The translations under genes and the position numbers were made by a program. From a virus, in the IMG/VR virus record IMGVR_UViG_3300029349_000003, positions 13,341 through 51,155 of that record: a stretch of 37,815 nt of DNA. One strand, written 5' to 3'. The notes below the pieces were generated by a model that was not told the origin of the DNA, did no database searches, and worked only from the letters and a program-made list of their open reading frames with translations. This document shows, piece after piece, positions 28,401 to 36,919 of the stretch (its first letter is position 1; each line of letters starts with the position of its first letter).

Positions 28401-31400
28401 GTAAGATGGCATCTCTAACTCCTGAAGCAGCTAACCTTATGAATAGAGGTGTGCTTAGGGTCAGAGGTAAACAGTTATTTGCAGCATCAGCTGTTACGTT
28501 TGCCTTATTAAGTTTACCACGGTTAATAACTACTGTAGGTAATACAGTATTTAACGCTCTTAATAGGTTAACTGGTACAGAGGGGCACGTATTAACTGAA
28601 AACTATGGGTTTGTAGCATCTCTAGAACAATATCGTCAGAGTGTATTAGAAAGAGTACAAACTGGTCAGCTACCAGAGGATGTAACAGATAGATCATTAG
28701 AGGTATGGGCGGCCTTCAGTGCAGGACAATTAGTATCACCTATGTCTATCTATCGTAATATTAATACCTCTGGTTCAGTTAAAGTATATGCTTCTCAAGC
28801 ACCTCTTAATTGGTTACAGTTCTTTGCAGCAGAGACTATTCAGAAGAAGACTGCTAGTCAGAAGGGAGTAGTTAGTTACTCTGTAGGGATACAGGCCGCG
28901 CCTGTACTTGGCTTTTCTATATCACTTGGGTTACCTATTTCATATGACCTAGATAGAAATACTATTGTCTATAATCAGGAAAATAATAATATTATTAATT
29001 CTCTTAGAGCTCTAGGAGATATAGGTAACGCGTCTATTCTTGCATTTGGAACTATAGCTGGTTTTATGAACCTAGCTCCTTATGCTATGCGTTTAATTAA
29101 GAGAGATAGTTCATATATTGACTCAGGTGCTAAATCAGTTACTAATGAGCTTGTTACTATAGCACGTACAATTGACACCATAGGGGGTAACTTAGGTTCT
29201 ATACCAGTGGCTGGTGCTCGTATATTTAAAGCTACATTTTATGATACTCATCTATCTGTACTTAAGGCCACAACTAGAATAGTGCGAGCTAGGAGATCTA
29301 AAATGGACTTTGCAGAGGTTCTACTAGGGGGTGCTGGTATAGCGTTAGTTGGTATCCTTACTAATCAGATTAAGTATCTATTTGATCCTACGGAACAGTT
29401 TAGTTATACTCCTATTGATATAGCTTTAGCACTTGGAGGTGGTATAGCAGGGGCTGTGCTATACACTAGCTTATTACCTCCTGCATGGAAAGAGAGTGTA
29501 GATAAAATAGGTGGTCGTATTATAAAAAGTTTCTCTACTAAGGAATTATCTATAGCAAAGGGGGCCTTTAGTCGTATAAGATTACCACGTTATCCCTTCT
29601 TAATAGCAGGTCTAAGCGCCTTAGCTATGACTACTACTGGTTGGGGTATAAGTGAAGGTATGGACGCTGACCCATTACAGAGACTAGGGACAATTGGATT
29701 ATATACTCTAGCTGTAGGTGGGGCGGCCGTTGCACTAGGTGATATAGGATTAGACCCTATTAGCACTGTAGAGAAGTATCGCAGGATTAAGCAGCGCGGT
29801 CTTAATATGAGCGAGCATAATCCACTGAGGTTTCTACAGAAGATAAGAGAGGCTCAACTAGAGGGTGATATAAGATCTGACTTTAAATCTCTATCTAATT
29901 ACACACGTGAGTATCTTAATAATCGTTCTCAATACCATAGCTTCCAGTTACTAAGAGATAATCTAGCAGATGAGAATAATCTAAAGGCCTTCAATGAAGC
30001 TATAAATGAGTTTAACTTACGTAGTAATGATGTAAGTAATATATTTGACTATGCAGATGGTAAGGTAAGGTTAAATAAGACAGGTCTATCGGCGGTGCAC
30101 CTGCTAGATAATAGGGATTATCTACGTTGGCGTAATGCTAGACTTGAGGGCCCGGCTGGTCGTCGATTATTCAGAGCAGCTATGAGTTATGGTGTTGTAG
30201 CTGCTGCTGCTTCAGCTGTAATGATAGGAGCAGGCTGGTTATTTGGTGCAGGTGATGATAACGCTGCAGTTGATAGATTCTATGGAGCTATAGATGGTAC
30301 TCCATTTCAGTTCATATCTGATACCTTCCGTTTATTAACTGGTAAGGATGTTAATGTAGCTACTAACTCCATTGAACCTATGTTAGTTCAGATGGACGGC
30401 ACTATAAAGCGACGACGCGGCGTTAGACTTATAGCTCCTATGGATCAGCAAGTTAATTCCATAACCCGTGCTATAGGTGACTTATCTAATGCTATGGTAT
30501 TCAATGCTACTAACCCATTTTTATCTGTTCTTATATTTGGTACAAGTATCAGAGAGGGGGAAATGGGTACTAGATTCTCAGGTTATATTCAGTTTCAAAG
30601 TGCTAACCAGGATTTTAATGCTGCTATATACTCAACTAATTTTTCATTCTTATATAGATTAGCGGGTAGAGGTAGAATAGCCGCCGCATGGTCAAGAGTT
30701 AATAGACAAGGACGTATTAATGATGCCACATATCGTAATATAACTGATGATCAACGCCGCTTCCTAGCATTATCTATAGTAAGTCTAGCTAATCAGTTAG
30801 AACCATTATCTGATAAAAACAGAAGACGTATATCTACTCCTGTATCTAAAAAGGCATTGGCTCTCTATCGTTCAGATTCATTAATGAATATAGCTCTATC
30901 TGAAAGATTAAAGGATATACGACGATTTTCCTATAGATCCCTAGAGTCACTAATGATGGAGAATACTGACCTGAGTAATCCTCAGAATATAGGATTAAAG
31001 GATGGCGGTACATCTCCCTTAGCTCTATTATTTCCTAATCTTTCTAAAACAGATCGTACATTAATAGAGAATGGTAACTTCTCATCTTTATCATCTTACT
31101 TAAGTAACCCTCTTAATGGCATAAAAATTGATAATACTATTCGTATAGTTAATAGTAAGGCAAGAGGTTACGTAGGTACAGCAGAAACAGGTGATTGGGT
31201 TGACGCTACAAGAGGGTCTCTTGCTCCTCCTAAGTTAGCTAATCCACTATCAGATATGTATCAGACTATGTATCATTTAATGTCTAAGATACCAATTATA
31301 GGTAGTTCTAATATAGCTATTATGCTTGGTATAACTACTGCAATGATGGTAGGAGGATTATACACCTTTAATGCTATATCGGCATATACAGGTAGGGCCT

Positions 31401-33718
31401 CTGGTTCATCTATAGATAAGGTTGTAACTACACTACGTCACTTCTGGGATGATAGCTCTAGACCTGACTTCTATGTTGCAAATGTAGGTACAAATGCACC
31501 TACCTATGAAATTAAACGTGGGCGCTTTACTTATTCTATTAGACCTGATGGTTTAGACTTAGCTTCGTCAAATAACTTTGCTCAGGCATTAAGTAACTTC
31601 CTTAATGTTGATTTTAAAATGACAGCTAAGGATCATATGTCTAAGTTAATTAGTAACGTATATGATAATCCATTAATGAACATAGATGACTACTATGATC
31701 GTAATGCGCTTGTGAGAGATGTAAAAGCTGGTATGAAATTAGAAGTTGATACCATGCTAGATGGATTATTTAGTAAATTAAGACAAACAATTATATCTGA
31801 TAATTATTCTAAGCCTGCATACCATGCTATAGGATTAGATGAAGAGTTACTTACTAATATTGAACAATCCTATAGAAAGAAGGTAGCAGAGGTTATTGAG
31901 AGTACGTTAGAACGAGAAATTGTAGGTGAGATTAAGGGAGATCGTATAGCTCGCCGCTTTGCTAACTTAGGTAGGTCAGAACAAATAAGATTAATTGCAG
32001 GGTCAGTATTAAATGAATTAACTCCTATATTTCAACAAGTGAAGGAGAAGGCCCTTATACTTGATATAGTTAGTGCAGACCCAGCTATGATTAACCAACG
32101 TGATACTGCCCTAATGAACTGGGTTAAATCACTAGGTGGTATTGTAGATATTAACAGAACTGAAAAGGCCAGATGGAGAAATATAGTACGTTGGAATGAA
32201 GGTAAGATACAGTTACCTGCTCTAAGTAAGGAGGTATCTACCTACTCATTCTTCAGTAATGTTAGAGCTACACGTTGGGATACACTAGGTACTATATGGA
32301 ATGTTGCTGGTTCAGCTATGACTGTAGTTGAGTCTATAGATATAGGTGGGGCATATGTAAGACTAGGGGCCGCCCAGCGTAATGATCTATATTCTGAAGC
32401 TGAACGTGAGATGCTAGAGGAGTATGCTGGTATGGTTACTAGACAATCTGCAACTGGTATAGCAATTGGATGGGGTGTATCACATACTATTTCTAAGCTA
32501 GGTTCAGGTGCGATGTCACTTGCTTCTAAGACAGGAACTAAGGGCGGTAAGATAGGTATATTAATAGGCCTAGCTGCATTAGCTGTTGCAGGTGCAGTAT
32601 TTAGTATTAAGGCACTGCAGGGTGCAATGGATAACCCAGGTGTTAAGAATTTCCTTGATAAGAGTGATCAGTTCTTCTCTACTGTAGATAAAGGTATAGG
32701 TAATGTATTAGGTGATGTTATACCTGGATTACTTAGCTTTGGTAATAATGAGGTGAAGGGGTTTCTAACTGGTCTAATGGGTGGACTACTAATGGGGGCC
32801 ACCCTACTAGGCGGGGTTAAGGCTTGGTTTGGTAAGATGGTCACATGGGGTATTCTAGGTAGAGGGGCAGTTGCAGGTGCTACTGCTATTGGTCTTACTA
32901 CTATACATCCAGATGCCCATCAGGGTATAGCGCGGTTAAGTGGCTCTTACCTTGATTATGTATCTAAGATGGTTGGTGTAGGTGACTTCCTAGTAACACC
33001 TATGGATAGACTACTACAGCGCTATAAGACAGGTCCAGATGGGTTTCAGTTAGCTCTACCTAATCGTTCATTCCAGGCTAATGCTGAGATGTGGTATGAG
33101 GCATCTAATGATCCATCTGGTTCCTCAACTGCATCTATATTAATTAGTCCATTAGTAGATGGAGGTGGAACTGGAAGAGAACCTAAGCGTGTTATTGATA
33201 ATCTAGATGCCTTAACTACCAGAGAAATAAAGAGAAGAAGCCGCGACTTCAACTCAGATGTATTTGGACTTAGTAACTGGCTTAAGGCCGTACGTGGTTC
33301 TAATAATTGGAGTAAGTATAAGACCTTTGCTTATGATAAGATAACTGGTAAGTATATAAGTAACATTAAGGCTATACGTAATCAGGAGCAGGTAGTAGTA
33401 TTAGCATTACCTGATACAGCCGCCCTAGCTCGTGCAGTTAGTCAGGTAGCGAGAGTACCTAGACCTATGGAGGCACAGAAGGTAGCTATTGTACCTAAGC
33501 AGCAGTTTAATCCGGCACTACATGAACAAGTAGTTAATAATGCACGTCAACTTGGTTCTCTAACTCTCATAAGTAAGGTTACTAAGTCAAGTGCAAATAA
33601 AGAAGCAGCTGTAATCACAACTGCTCCTGATACTGATAATGCTATGTGGGCCACCCTCCTACATGATAAGGTTAGTGTTAAGGAACTAGCACAACGCGGC
33701 TATAGCCTAGTAACCTAG
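25418..33718 (+). CDS. Giant virion protein with N-terminal phospholipase-D-like tandem fold
   Basis: A 2766-residue protein. Residues about 80-330 read as two PLD-type halves. The first has LLHSKLISGT (His110, Lys112), IDSSMFGTTRV (126-136) and SSSNESVDIYY. The second has FDSLYTDLLKAQGDVAIVSA, a helix and 'GKVNILAA' strand, HYNIFYLED (His283, Asn285), then VAYFGTRRFTPGS and EESMIRL. The second HxK is HxN, so catalysis is uncertain. The rest carries about 13 hydrophobic segments (near residues 506, 954, 1019, 1206, 1302, 1335, 1394, 1427, 1590, 1966, 2379, 2447 and 2481) between long helical parts. This suits a tape-measure or DNA-ejection protein. The start is GTG 25418, without a clear ribosome site. 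It is the last gene of the plus unit. The enzymatic reading is an inference from motifs. Confidence 0.8.
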   Translation: MLTLLEQLSQDRAAPRATEGRERSFGFYSIESLEKTVSNLDNPLVTQFSFDDIQVESNIYGEADVLEQYNVPVLTDYTINKDKYNILRESGLNVSPYMAEKSPDNIRLLHSKLISGTREGRGIARIDSSMFGTTRVKGDSLSSSNESVDIYYESSNPTLYKEVRQHQEALTRNELVVGFSGEYLKTGNAIFDSLYTDLLKAQGDVAIVSAGINAPNEKPSFSDIDVANASKQQLIINKLIERSGEGKVNILAASESDLAKTKLDEQLQQAGSIIGIAKGKNPHYNIFYLEDIDDKGTDVAYFGTRRFTPGSHEESMIRLTSKDDAEFLDFLKLAIANDYNFNPEAALLAYKGYTNTNLIASTSGDVVTQLPSNLGPSYFHSIARDNTAREWNPSTSFSSYVNRPGIATYNYLMNNQGATSVPGQIKDYDVALMTPGWGSIINEYFMSHGMGRIYKSELGALPSATGLIGALLDRTLTYYGGFLEHDPYRVKPINQEPKPGMYESALSNITSFAITTGIALTTYFSIGIPASFITSELTRLGLEEQLNNALSATDKRTRLASSVLSLGYGDPDNLDNYITTWKQKHNISTSFLQGYYEEHFSLPFINNLLYRERGGIFFDKVTQPFLLGVVDPYEPSSELSIKYRDSIDSLSRTIRSPIGLMEVREEGVLKRLIPTNVGFNRQKEIAKLVDEVGSYVPINIFCWGWGNGKARARDFISVAEVFSFTDIVNTFNQVVGASSRSAMSLSAASEVTVGGMSGLVQRAGNIISAVTRATWTRIRTGNNLSFILGDSEVNIASERLRLKKLENQMLAEGLLYWDPSDGGSRMIGNISGNAEEMARKQDLTRRFINQLVVYNEAIEGTTGYREAVQRATEYTASQANLFNQLAARNSRFLSNWFHRSKSSIGTTFFVALNVHAGLTSILDASGPSLIRTIGMQLRNDVDDPRFNTRNVLLEGSLATAGYVAFSFAAGYAASHLFGSLTYERYRVDTNMIAAGKMASLTPEAANLMNRGVLRVRGKQLFAASAVTFALLSLPRLITTVGNTVFNALNRLTGTEGHVLTENYGFVASLEQYRQSVLERVQTGQLPEDVTDRSLEVWAAFSAGQLVSPMSIYRNINTSGSVKVYASQAPLNWLQFFAAETIQKKTASQKGVVSYSVGIQAAPVLGFSISLGLPISYDLDRNTIVYNQENNNIINSLRALGDIGNASILAFGTIAGFMNLAPYAMRLIKRDSSYIDSGAKSVTNELVTIARTIDTIGGNLGSIPVAGARIFKATFYDTHLSVLKATTRIVRARRSKMDFAEVLLGGAGIALVGILTNQIKYLFDPTEQFSYTPIDIALALGGGIAGAVLYTSLLPPAWKESVDKIGGRIIKSFSTKELSIAKGAFSRIRLPRYPFLIAGLSALAMTTTGWGISEGMDADPLQRLGTIGLYTLAVGGAAVALGDIGLDPISTVEKYRRIKQRGLNMSEHNPLRFLQKIREAQLEGDIRSDFKSLSNYTREYLNNRSQYHSFQLLRDNLADENNLKAFNEAINEFNLRSNDVSNIFDYADGKVRLNKTGLSAVHLLDNRDYLRWRNARLEGPAGRRLFRAAMSYGVVAAAASAVMIGAGWLFGAGDDNAAVDRFYGAIDGTPFQFISDTFRLLTGKDVNVATNSIEPMLVQMDGTIKRRRGVRLIAPMDQQVNSITRAIGDLSNAMVFNATNPFLSVLIFGTSIREGEMGTRFSGYIQFQSANQDFNAAIYSTNFSFLYRLAGRGRIAAAWSRVNRQGRINDATYRNITDDQRRFLALSIVSLANQLEPLSDKNRRRISTPVSKKALALYRSDSLMNIALSERLKDIRRFSYRSLESLMMENTDLSNPQNIGLKDGGTSPLALLFPNLSKTDRTLIENGNFSSLSSYLSNPLNGIKIDNTIRIVNSKARGYVGTAETGDWVDATRGSLAPPKLANPLSDMYQTMYHLMSKIPIIGSSNIAIMLGITTAMMVGGLYTFNAISAYTGRASGSSIDKVVTTLRHFWDDSSRPDFYVANVGTNAPTYEIKRGRFTYSIRPDGLDLASSNNFAQALSNFLNVDFKMTAKDHMSKLISNVYDNPLMNIDDYYDRNALVRDVKAGMKLEVDTMLDGLFSKLRQTIISDNYSKPAYHAIGLDEELLTNIEQSYRKKVAEVIESTLEREIVGEIKGDRIARRFANLGRSEQIRLIAGSVLNELTPIFQQVKEKALILDIVSADPAMINQRDTALMNWVKSLGGIVDINRTEKARWRNIVRWNEGKIQLPALSKEVSTYSFFSNVRATRWDTLGTIWNVAGSAMTVVESIDIGGAYVRLGAAQRNDLYSEAEREMLEEYAGMVTRQSATGIAIGWGVSHTISKLGSGAMSLASKTGTKGGKIGILIGLAALAVAGAVFSIKALQGAMDNPGVKNFLDKSDQFFSTVDKGIGNVLGDVIPGLLSFGNNEVKGFLTGLMGGLLMGATLLGGVKAWFGKMVTWGILGRGAVAGATAIGLTTIHPDAHQGIARLSGSYLDYVSKMVGVGDFLVTPMDRLLQRYKTGPDGFQLALPNRSFQANAEMWYEASNDPSGSSTASILISPLVDGGGTGREPKRVIDNLDALTTREIKRRSRDFNSDVFGLSNWLKAVRGSNNWSKYKTFAYDKITGKYISNIKAIRNQEQVVVLALPDTAALARAVSQVARVPRPMEAQKVAIVPKQQFNPALHEQVVNNARQLGSLTLISKVTKSSANKEAAVITTAPDTDNAMWATLLHDKVSVKELAQRGYSLVT

Positions 33719-33970
33719 TATGTCATCTAGGTTGTCCTTATCAATTAGCAGGTCACTGGCCACCTCTACTTCAGCTTCTCTCTTAGTTGGTGCAAATACA
33801 TAACCATGCTTCAAACAGCACTGCATAGTGGCATATCCCTTGCTGGCTCCCTTCAATACATCAGGTCGATAGCACCTACTAGATTGGTAGTGCTTCCAAC
33901 CACTACCTTCATCCACCTCTAGATAGCTATTCTGGTAGTTACCACTTGCTATGTTCCAACGTATTCTCAC
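33707..33970 (-). CDS. Small protein of unknown function
   Basis: An 87-residue protein, last of the minus-strand unit. GTG 33970 overlaps the upstream gene's TGA by 4 bases (GTGA), arguing for coupled translation. It has three Cys (one in SSRCYRPDV and a Cys pair in MQCCLKHGY) and His/Trp residues but no recognisable zinc-finger spacing. The C-terminal half is acidic. Its 3' end overlaps the giant gene by 12 bases in convergent orientation. Function unknown. Confidence 0.55.
   Translation of the reverse strand: MRIRWNIASGNYQNSYLEVDEGSGWKHYQSSRCYRPDVLKGASKGYATMQCCLKHGYVFAPTKREAEVEVASDLLIDKDNLDDILGY
33712..33733. terminator. Palindrome at the convergent operon junction
   Basis: AACCTAG (33712-33718) and CTAGGTT (33727-33733) form a perfect 7-bp stem around an 8-base loop. 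The plus-strand stop TAG is 33716-33718, within the left arm, and the minus-strand stop is 33707-33709, just beyond it. The position suits a bidirectional terminator, but neither strand has a U-tract. Confidence 0.4.
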
Positions 33971-34665
33971 GGCCTTAAACTCCCTACTATATTCTTCATT
34001 GAGCTAATTCTTCGCCATATTTTCGTAGCAGTCATGGGTTCTAACTTATTAACCTCCTCAATTACTATCTTCATCCTGTCCTCAAACTCACGCTGGAGGT
34101 GAAGTGACTCTAGTAGGTTCTGTGCTGCTATAATTAACTGTCGCCGCTCCTTTATGTATTCTAGTTTCTCTCTTTCCTTAATTGTCTTAGCACGATAGAA
34201 GTCCTCATCATCTCGCTGCTCTATTAGCTTCATACCAAGAATTAGTTCTTCTAGTAGTTCCTGCATCCTTGCCTGAGTATCAAATATGCTGTTGTGTTCG
34301 AAGCCACTACGCTCAGTGATTGGCAATGATGAATATTGCTTATGCCAACTACGTATCTCAGCAGTAGTAACAATACAACCTTGCTCACCCAGAACCTTAG
34401 CAATTTCCTTATACTCTAATCCATTTTCTATTAACTGAATAACTAATCGAGACATACCAAACTTATCTATAGTATGTATTTTCTCAAGGCTGAAGTTATC
34501 TAAGGGTTTAGATATAACTGGGTCATTGAGCATCTTCTCAATTAATAAAAACCTTTCTAGTAGATCTGCATATGGTTCTAGACCATATAGTTCAGCTTCA
34601 TGAAGTGCATCACTGAAGTCTGATCTCCACTCACTTACTAGATGTAGTAGATTATTATAGTTCAA
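33967..34665 (-). CDS. HTH and coiled-coil protein
   Basis: A 232-residue protein. Residues about 74-110 contain LVIQLIENGLEYKEIAKVLG followed by TTAEIRSWHKQY, a typical helix-turn-helix as found in small phage DNA-binding proteins and some small terminase-like proteins. The region about 130-215 is a long charged helix (ELILGMKLIEQRDDEDFY and KEREKLEYIKERRQ), probably an oligomerising coiled coil. This architecture, an HTH followed by a helical oligomerisation domain, could fit a terminase small subunit or a DNA-binding regulator. The terL gene is 10 kb away on the other strand, so assignment stays open. The start is TTG 34665 with AGGAG 6 bases upstream, overlapping the preceding gene by 11 bases. 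Confidence 0.55.
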   Translation of the reverse strand: MNYNNLLHLVSEWRSDFSDALHEAELYGLEPYADLLERFLLIEKMLNDPVISKPLDNFSLEKIHTIDKFGMSRLVIQLIENGLEYKEIAKVLGEQGCIVTTAEIRSWHKQYSSLPITERSGFEHNSIFDTQARMQELLEELILGMKLIEQRDDEDFYRAKTIKEREKLEYIKERRQLIIAAQNLLESLHLQREFEDRMKIVIEEVNKLEPMTATKIWRRISSMKNIVGSLRP

Positions 34666-35254
34666 CCTTTTCTCCTAGTTTGTCTGAAACTTGAATGTCA
34701 ATTAGTGGAATAGCTGGAATGAGATCAGGACTACTCAATATGCTGAGAAGGTGGACAATGAATGTGTCAAACTTACCTTTAACTGTACTGATATGTGGAG
34801 CGTTAATACTAGGTATAGTTATACCCTTACTTAAGAAGTAATCTGCAGCTGTATATACTGAACCATCTTCATTAAACTGAGGTAGGCCGCCGCCCTTAGT
34901 TATCTCTTCATCCATCTGAGCTCGAAGATCGATTAGTGGTACAATAGGAATAAGGTCAGGATGCACTAATATATTAAGTAAGTAAATAATGAAGGTATCG
35001 AACCTACGCTTAACAGTGGATGAGTCCTTAAGTAACCCATCTGCAATTGAATTACGACTACGGGTAGTACCCCAGAAGTACCAAGAATCTGAATACACAC
35101 TGGGGTCAACTCGTTTAATTAGATAGAGGGCTTCCTTAACCATCTCGTATGGAAAGGTTGCTTGATAACACTCACTCTTAAAGTCCTCCCTCATCATAAA
35201 CTTCTTGCGTAAGTATTGCTTGGCTTCATCAATAAATCTATTAGGGCGTGGCAT
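34655..35254 (-). CDS. Protein with an internal 32-residue tandem duplication
   Basis: A 199-residue protein. Residues 79-110 and 156-187 are copies of one unit: STV-K-x-x-F-D-T-F-I ... L-L-x-I-L ... P-D-L-I-P-x-x-P-L-I-D, with 22 of 32 positions identical and an exact 77-residue offset. The N-terminal 78 residues are basic then aromatic (SDSWYFWGTTRSR) and lack a family I recognise. It is the first gene behind a strong promoter (35281-35309), with a 5' leader of about 20 bases and only a weak GGA before ATG 35254. The unit looks like a helix followed by a hydrophobic Pro-rich strand turn. Function unknown. Confidence 0.55.
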   Translation of the reverse strand: MPRPNRFIDEAKQYLRKKFMMREDFKSECYQATFPYEMVKEALYLIKRVDPSVYSDSWYFWGTTRSRNSIADGLLKDSSTVKRRFDTFIIYLLNILVHPDLIPIVPLIDLRAQMDEEITKGGGLPQFNEDGSVYTAADYFLSKGITIPSINAPHISTVKGKFDTFIVHLLSILSSPDLIPAIPLIDIQVSDKLGEKVEL

Positions 35255-35280
35255 ATGTCATCCGTAGGCTTTACACCTCT

Positions 35281-35309
35281 AATATATTATTTGAATCCTA
35301 AGTTGTCAA
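35281..35309 (-). promoter_or_regulatory. Near-consensus sigma70 promoter
   Basis: Read on the minus strand, TTGACA (35309-35304) is followed by 17 bases and TATATT (35286-35281). This is a perfect -35 with a five-of-six -10 at optimal spacing. It overlaps the last codons of the nuclease gene. It faces the duplicated-domain gene (ATG at 35254), giving a predicted start near 35274. It implies host RNA polymerase use for the last three minus-strand genes. Confidence 0.72.
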
Positions 35310-36407
35310 CCTGTACATCTCTAACAGATCACTTTCATTACTTGGATGACATATATCAATGTACGCGCAGGCCTTACCAAAGCAGTTTAAACAAGGTGAG
35401 TAACTATCCTCTGGTGTATGTCCTATGAATATATTTGCTTTAATGGCATCGTGTATCTTAAAGAAGTTATTCAAGGTGCTATTCATTAACTTAGTGTCTA
35501 GGGGTACGAGTACTAGATTACCTGCCCTAATGTTATATATACCAATGTACTTAACATCCTCTCCAGTTAGACACTTATAAGCATATACGTAAGTGTATAG
35601 CTGTACGTTATATCGCACTTGTTCTTCAGTATATGCTGTCTTACTAGACTTATAATCTATGATAGCTAGTCCATCACTAACTTCAGCTACAAGATCAATG
35701 AAGCCATGTATTAGTTTATCTCCATTAGGTATGTTAACTAAATTATTAACTACACCTGTATATGGATCGTATTGACTAAATGGTAACTCTACGTGTCTTA
35801 CCTTCTTAATGTTATTAATATTTACAAATGAGTCAGCTATATATACTGCTTCACTATACGCACTAATTACATCAACGTCATCAAGGTTAGGATTAATTGA
35901 ATATCGAATTAAGTAATTAATGTGAGCCCGACGATTATCTCCATCTATCCCTTTCTCAGCAGACTTCCATGCAGTAGTTGATTGATAGCTAGTACTAACG
36001 CCGCCATCCTTCTTTCTTATAGCATCCTTACCTTTATAATTAATATCTGCTCGTTTATGCAGGTTACATACATCATTAGCTAGACTGTATAATTCATTTA
36101 GTAATTCATCAACTAGGTTATACGCTGTATTAATTGGTATAACCCCTGTACTTCTAAATGTATCCTCTGCTGTCTTATATAAACATAACTTAAGTGTTTC
36201 TAATCCAGTACCATCAGGTGAATAGTATAACTCAAGTGCATCGTGTAATAAGTTACCTAATAAGGTAGATGTACTCATCTTAAACTTATTAATCTTATCT
36301 ATGTATTTATGATAGTATTCAAGGCCACAACGTTTATAAGTCTTAAGGGCAGATACACTATAATAATCAGGTTTATCTAAGACAGCAGTAGTAGTTAGAA
36401 TATTCAT
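35298..36407 (-). CDS. PD-(D/E)XK nuclease, RecB/Cas4-like with Fe-S cysteines
   Basis: A 369-residue nuclease. The N-terminus reads VSALKTYKRCGLEYYHKY (Cys27), then GNLLHDALELY (Gly51, His55), the RecB-family GxxxH...LE motif. HGFIDLVAE (Asp238), AIIDYKSSK (Asp251, Lys253) and YNVQLYTYVYA are motifs II, III and the Q-x-x-x-Y helix. Near the C-terminus CLNCFGKACAYIDIC supplies four Cys (339, 342, 347, 353) that with Cys27 fit a 4Fe-4S cluster as in Cas4 and AddB proteins. Likely exonuclease in recombination or DNA end processing. No Cas genes or arrays are nearby, so this is not evidence of a CRISPR system. The gene follows the RuvC-like gene with a 23-base gap. Confidence 0.85.
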   Translation of the reverse strand: MNILTTTAVLDKPDYYSVSALKTYKRCGLEYYHKYIDKINKFKMSTSTLLGNLLHDALELYYSPDGTGLETLKLCLYKTAEDTFRSTGVIPINTAYNLVDELLNELYSLANDVCNLHKRADINYKGKDAIRKKDGGVSTSYQSTTAWKSAEKGIDGDNRRAHINYLIRYSINPNLDDVDVISAYSEAVYIADSFVNINNIKKVRHVELPFSQYDPYTGVVNNLVNIPNGDKLIHGFIDLVAEVSDGLAIIDYKSSKTAYTEEQVRYNVQLYTYVYAYKCLTGEDVKYIGIYNIRAGNLVLVPLDTKLMNSTLNNFFKIHDAIKANIFIGHTPEDSYSPCLNCFGKACAYIDICHPSNESDLLEMYRLTT

Positions 36408-36430
36408 TTAAGTATAGATAAGTTGCACTT

Positions 36431-36919
36431 CTATTCTAACATACCGTAGTGTGCTAATAGTAGAGCTTCAGCCATTCCATCACTTGGTTTATTACTTCGC
36501 TTAGTAGGAATTAACGATACATCTGGATAAAGATACATAGCTAAACCCACCGAACGTTGCTTAGTTTCCTTACTATACTTCCAGGCGCTAGTATCAGCAC
36601 AAGGTACATCCTTATATATGCCTTGCCATGTCTTAGCATCTACAATTTCATATGGTATGCGGAGAGATATTAATATACCTATTAGGACACCAAATGAGTA
36701 CATTGTCTTAGCACTAGCGGCAAGGTTCTGAGCTACTATTACTATCTGACGTTCAATGATAACTCTATTAGGCCGCGCCTTCTCTAGGTAATCTCTTACA
36801 CCTTCGTAATCTACTTCACCTCCCCATAGTGGCATAGGTGATAGATTAACAACACCTCTATCATTAATTAGACATAACCCACCCTTGAGGCCTGGATCAA
36901 TGCCAACTATTGAAACCAT
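36431..36919 (-). CDS. RuvC-like Holliday junction resolvase
   Basis: A 162-residue RNase H-fold resolvase. Visible motifs are VGIDPGLKGG (Asp8), RVIIERQ (Glu56) and SDGMAEALLLAHY (Asp147, Glu151), the acidic set expected for a divalent-metal RuvC family nuclease. Length is normal. It would cleave branched DNA before or during packaging, or during recombination. ATG 36919 has AGGAAGG 5 bases upstream and is preferred over an in-frame TTG at 36937, which lies before that ribosome site. It heads the minus-strand unit and pairs with the adjacent nuclease gene. Confidence 0.85.
   Translation of the reverse strand: MVSIVGIDPGLKGGLCLINDRGVVNLSPMPLWGGEVDYEGVRDYLEKARPNRVIIERQIVIVAQNLAASAKTMYSFGVLIGILISLRIPYEIVDAKTWQGIYKDVPCADTSAWKYSKETKQRSVGLAMYLYPDVSLIPTKRSNKPSDGMAEALLLAHYGMLE

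Noticed and set aside
35216-35428. 70-codon plus-strand frame antisense to the nuclease and duplicated-domain genes
   Set aside because: It spans the promoter and two real genes on the other strand and has no ribosome site or protein-like features.
35298-36407. Cas4 as a sign of a CRISPR adaptation module
   Set aside because: No cas1 or cas2 and no repeat array are in the window. Phage RecB/Cas4-like nucleases commonly stand alone in recombination cassettes.
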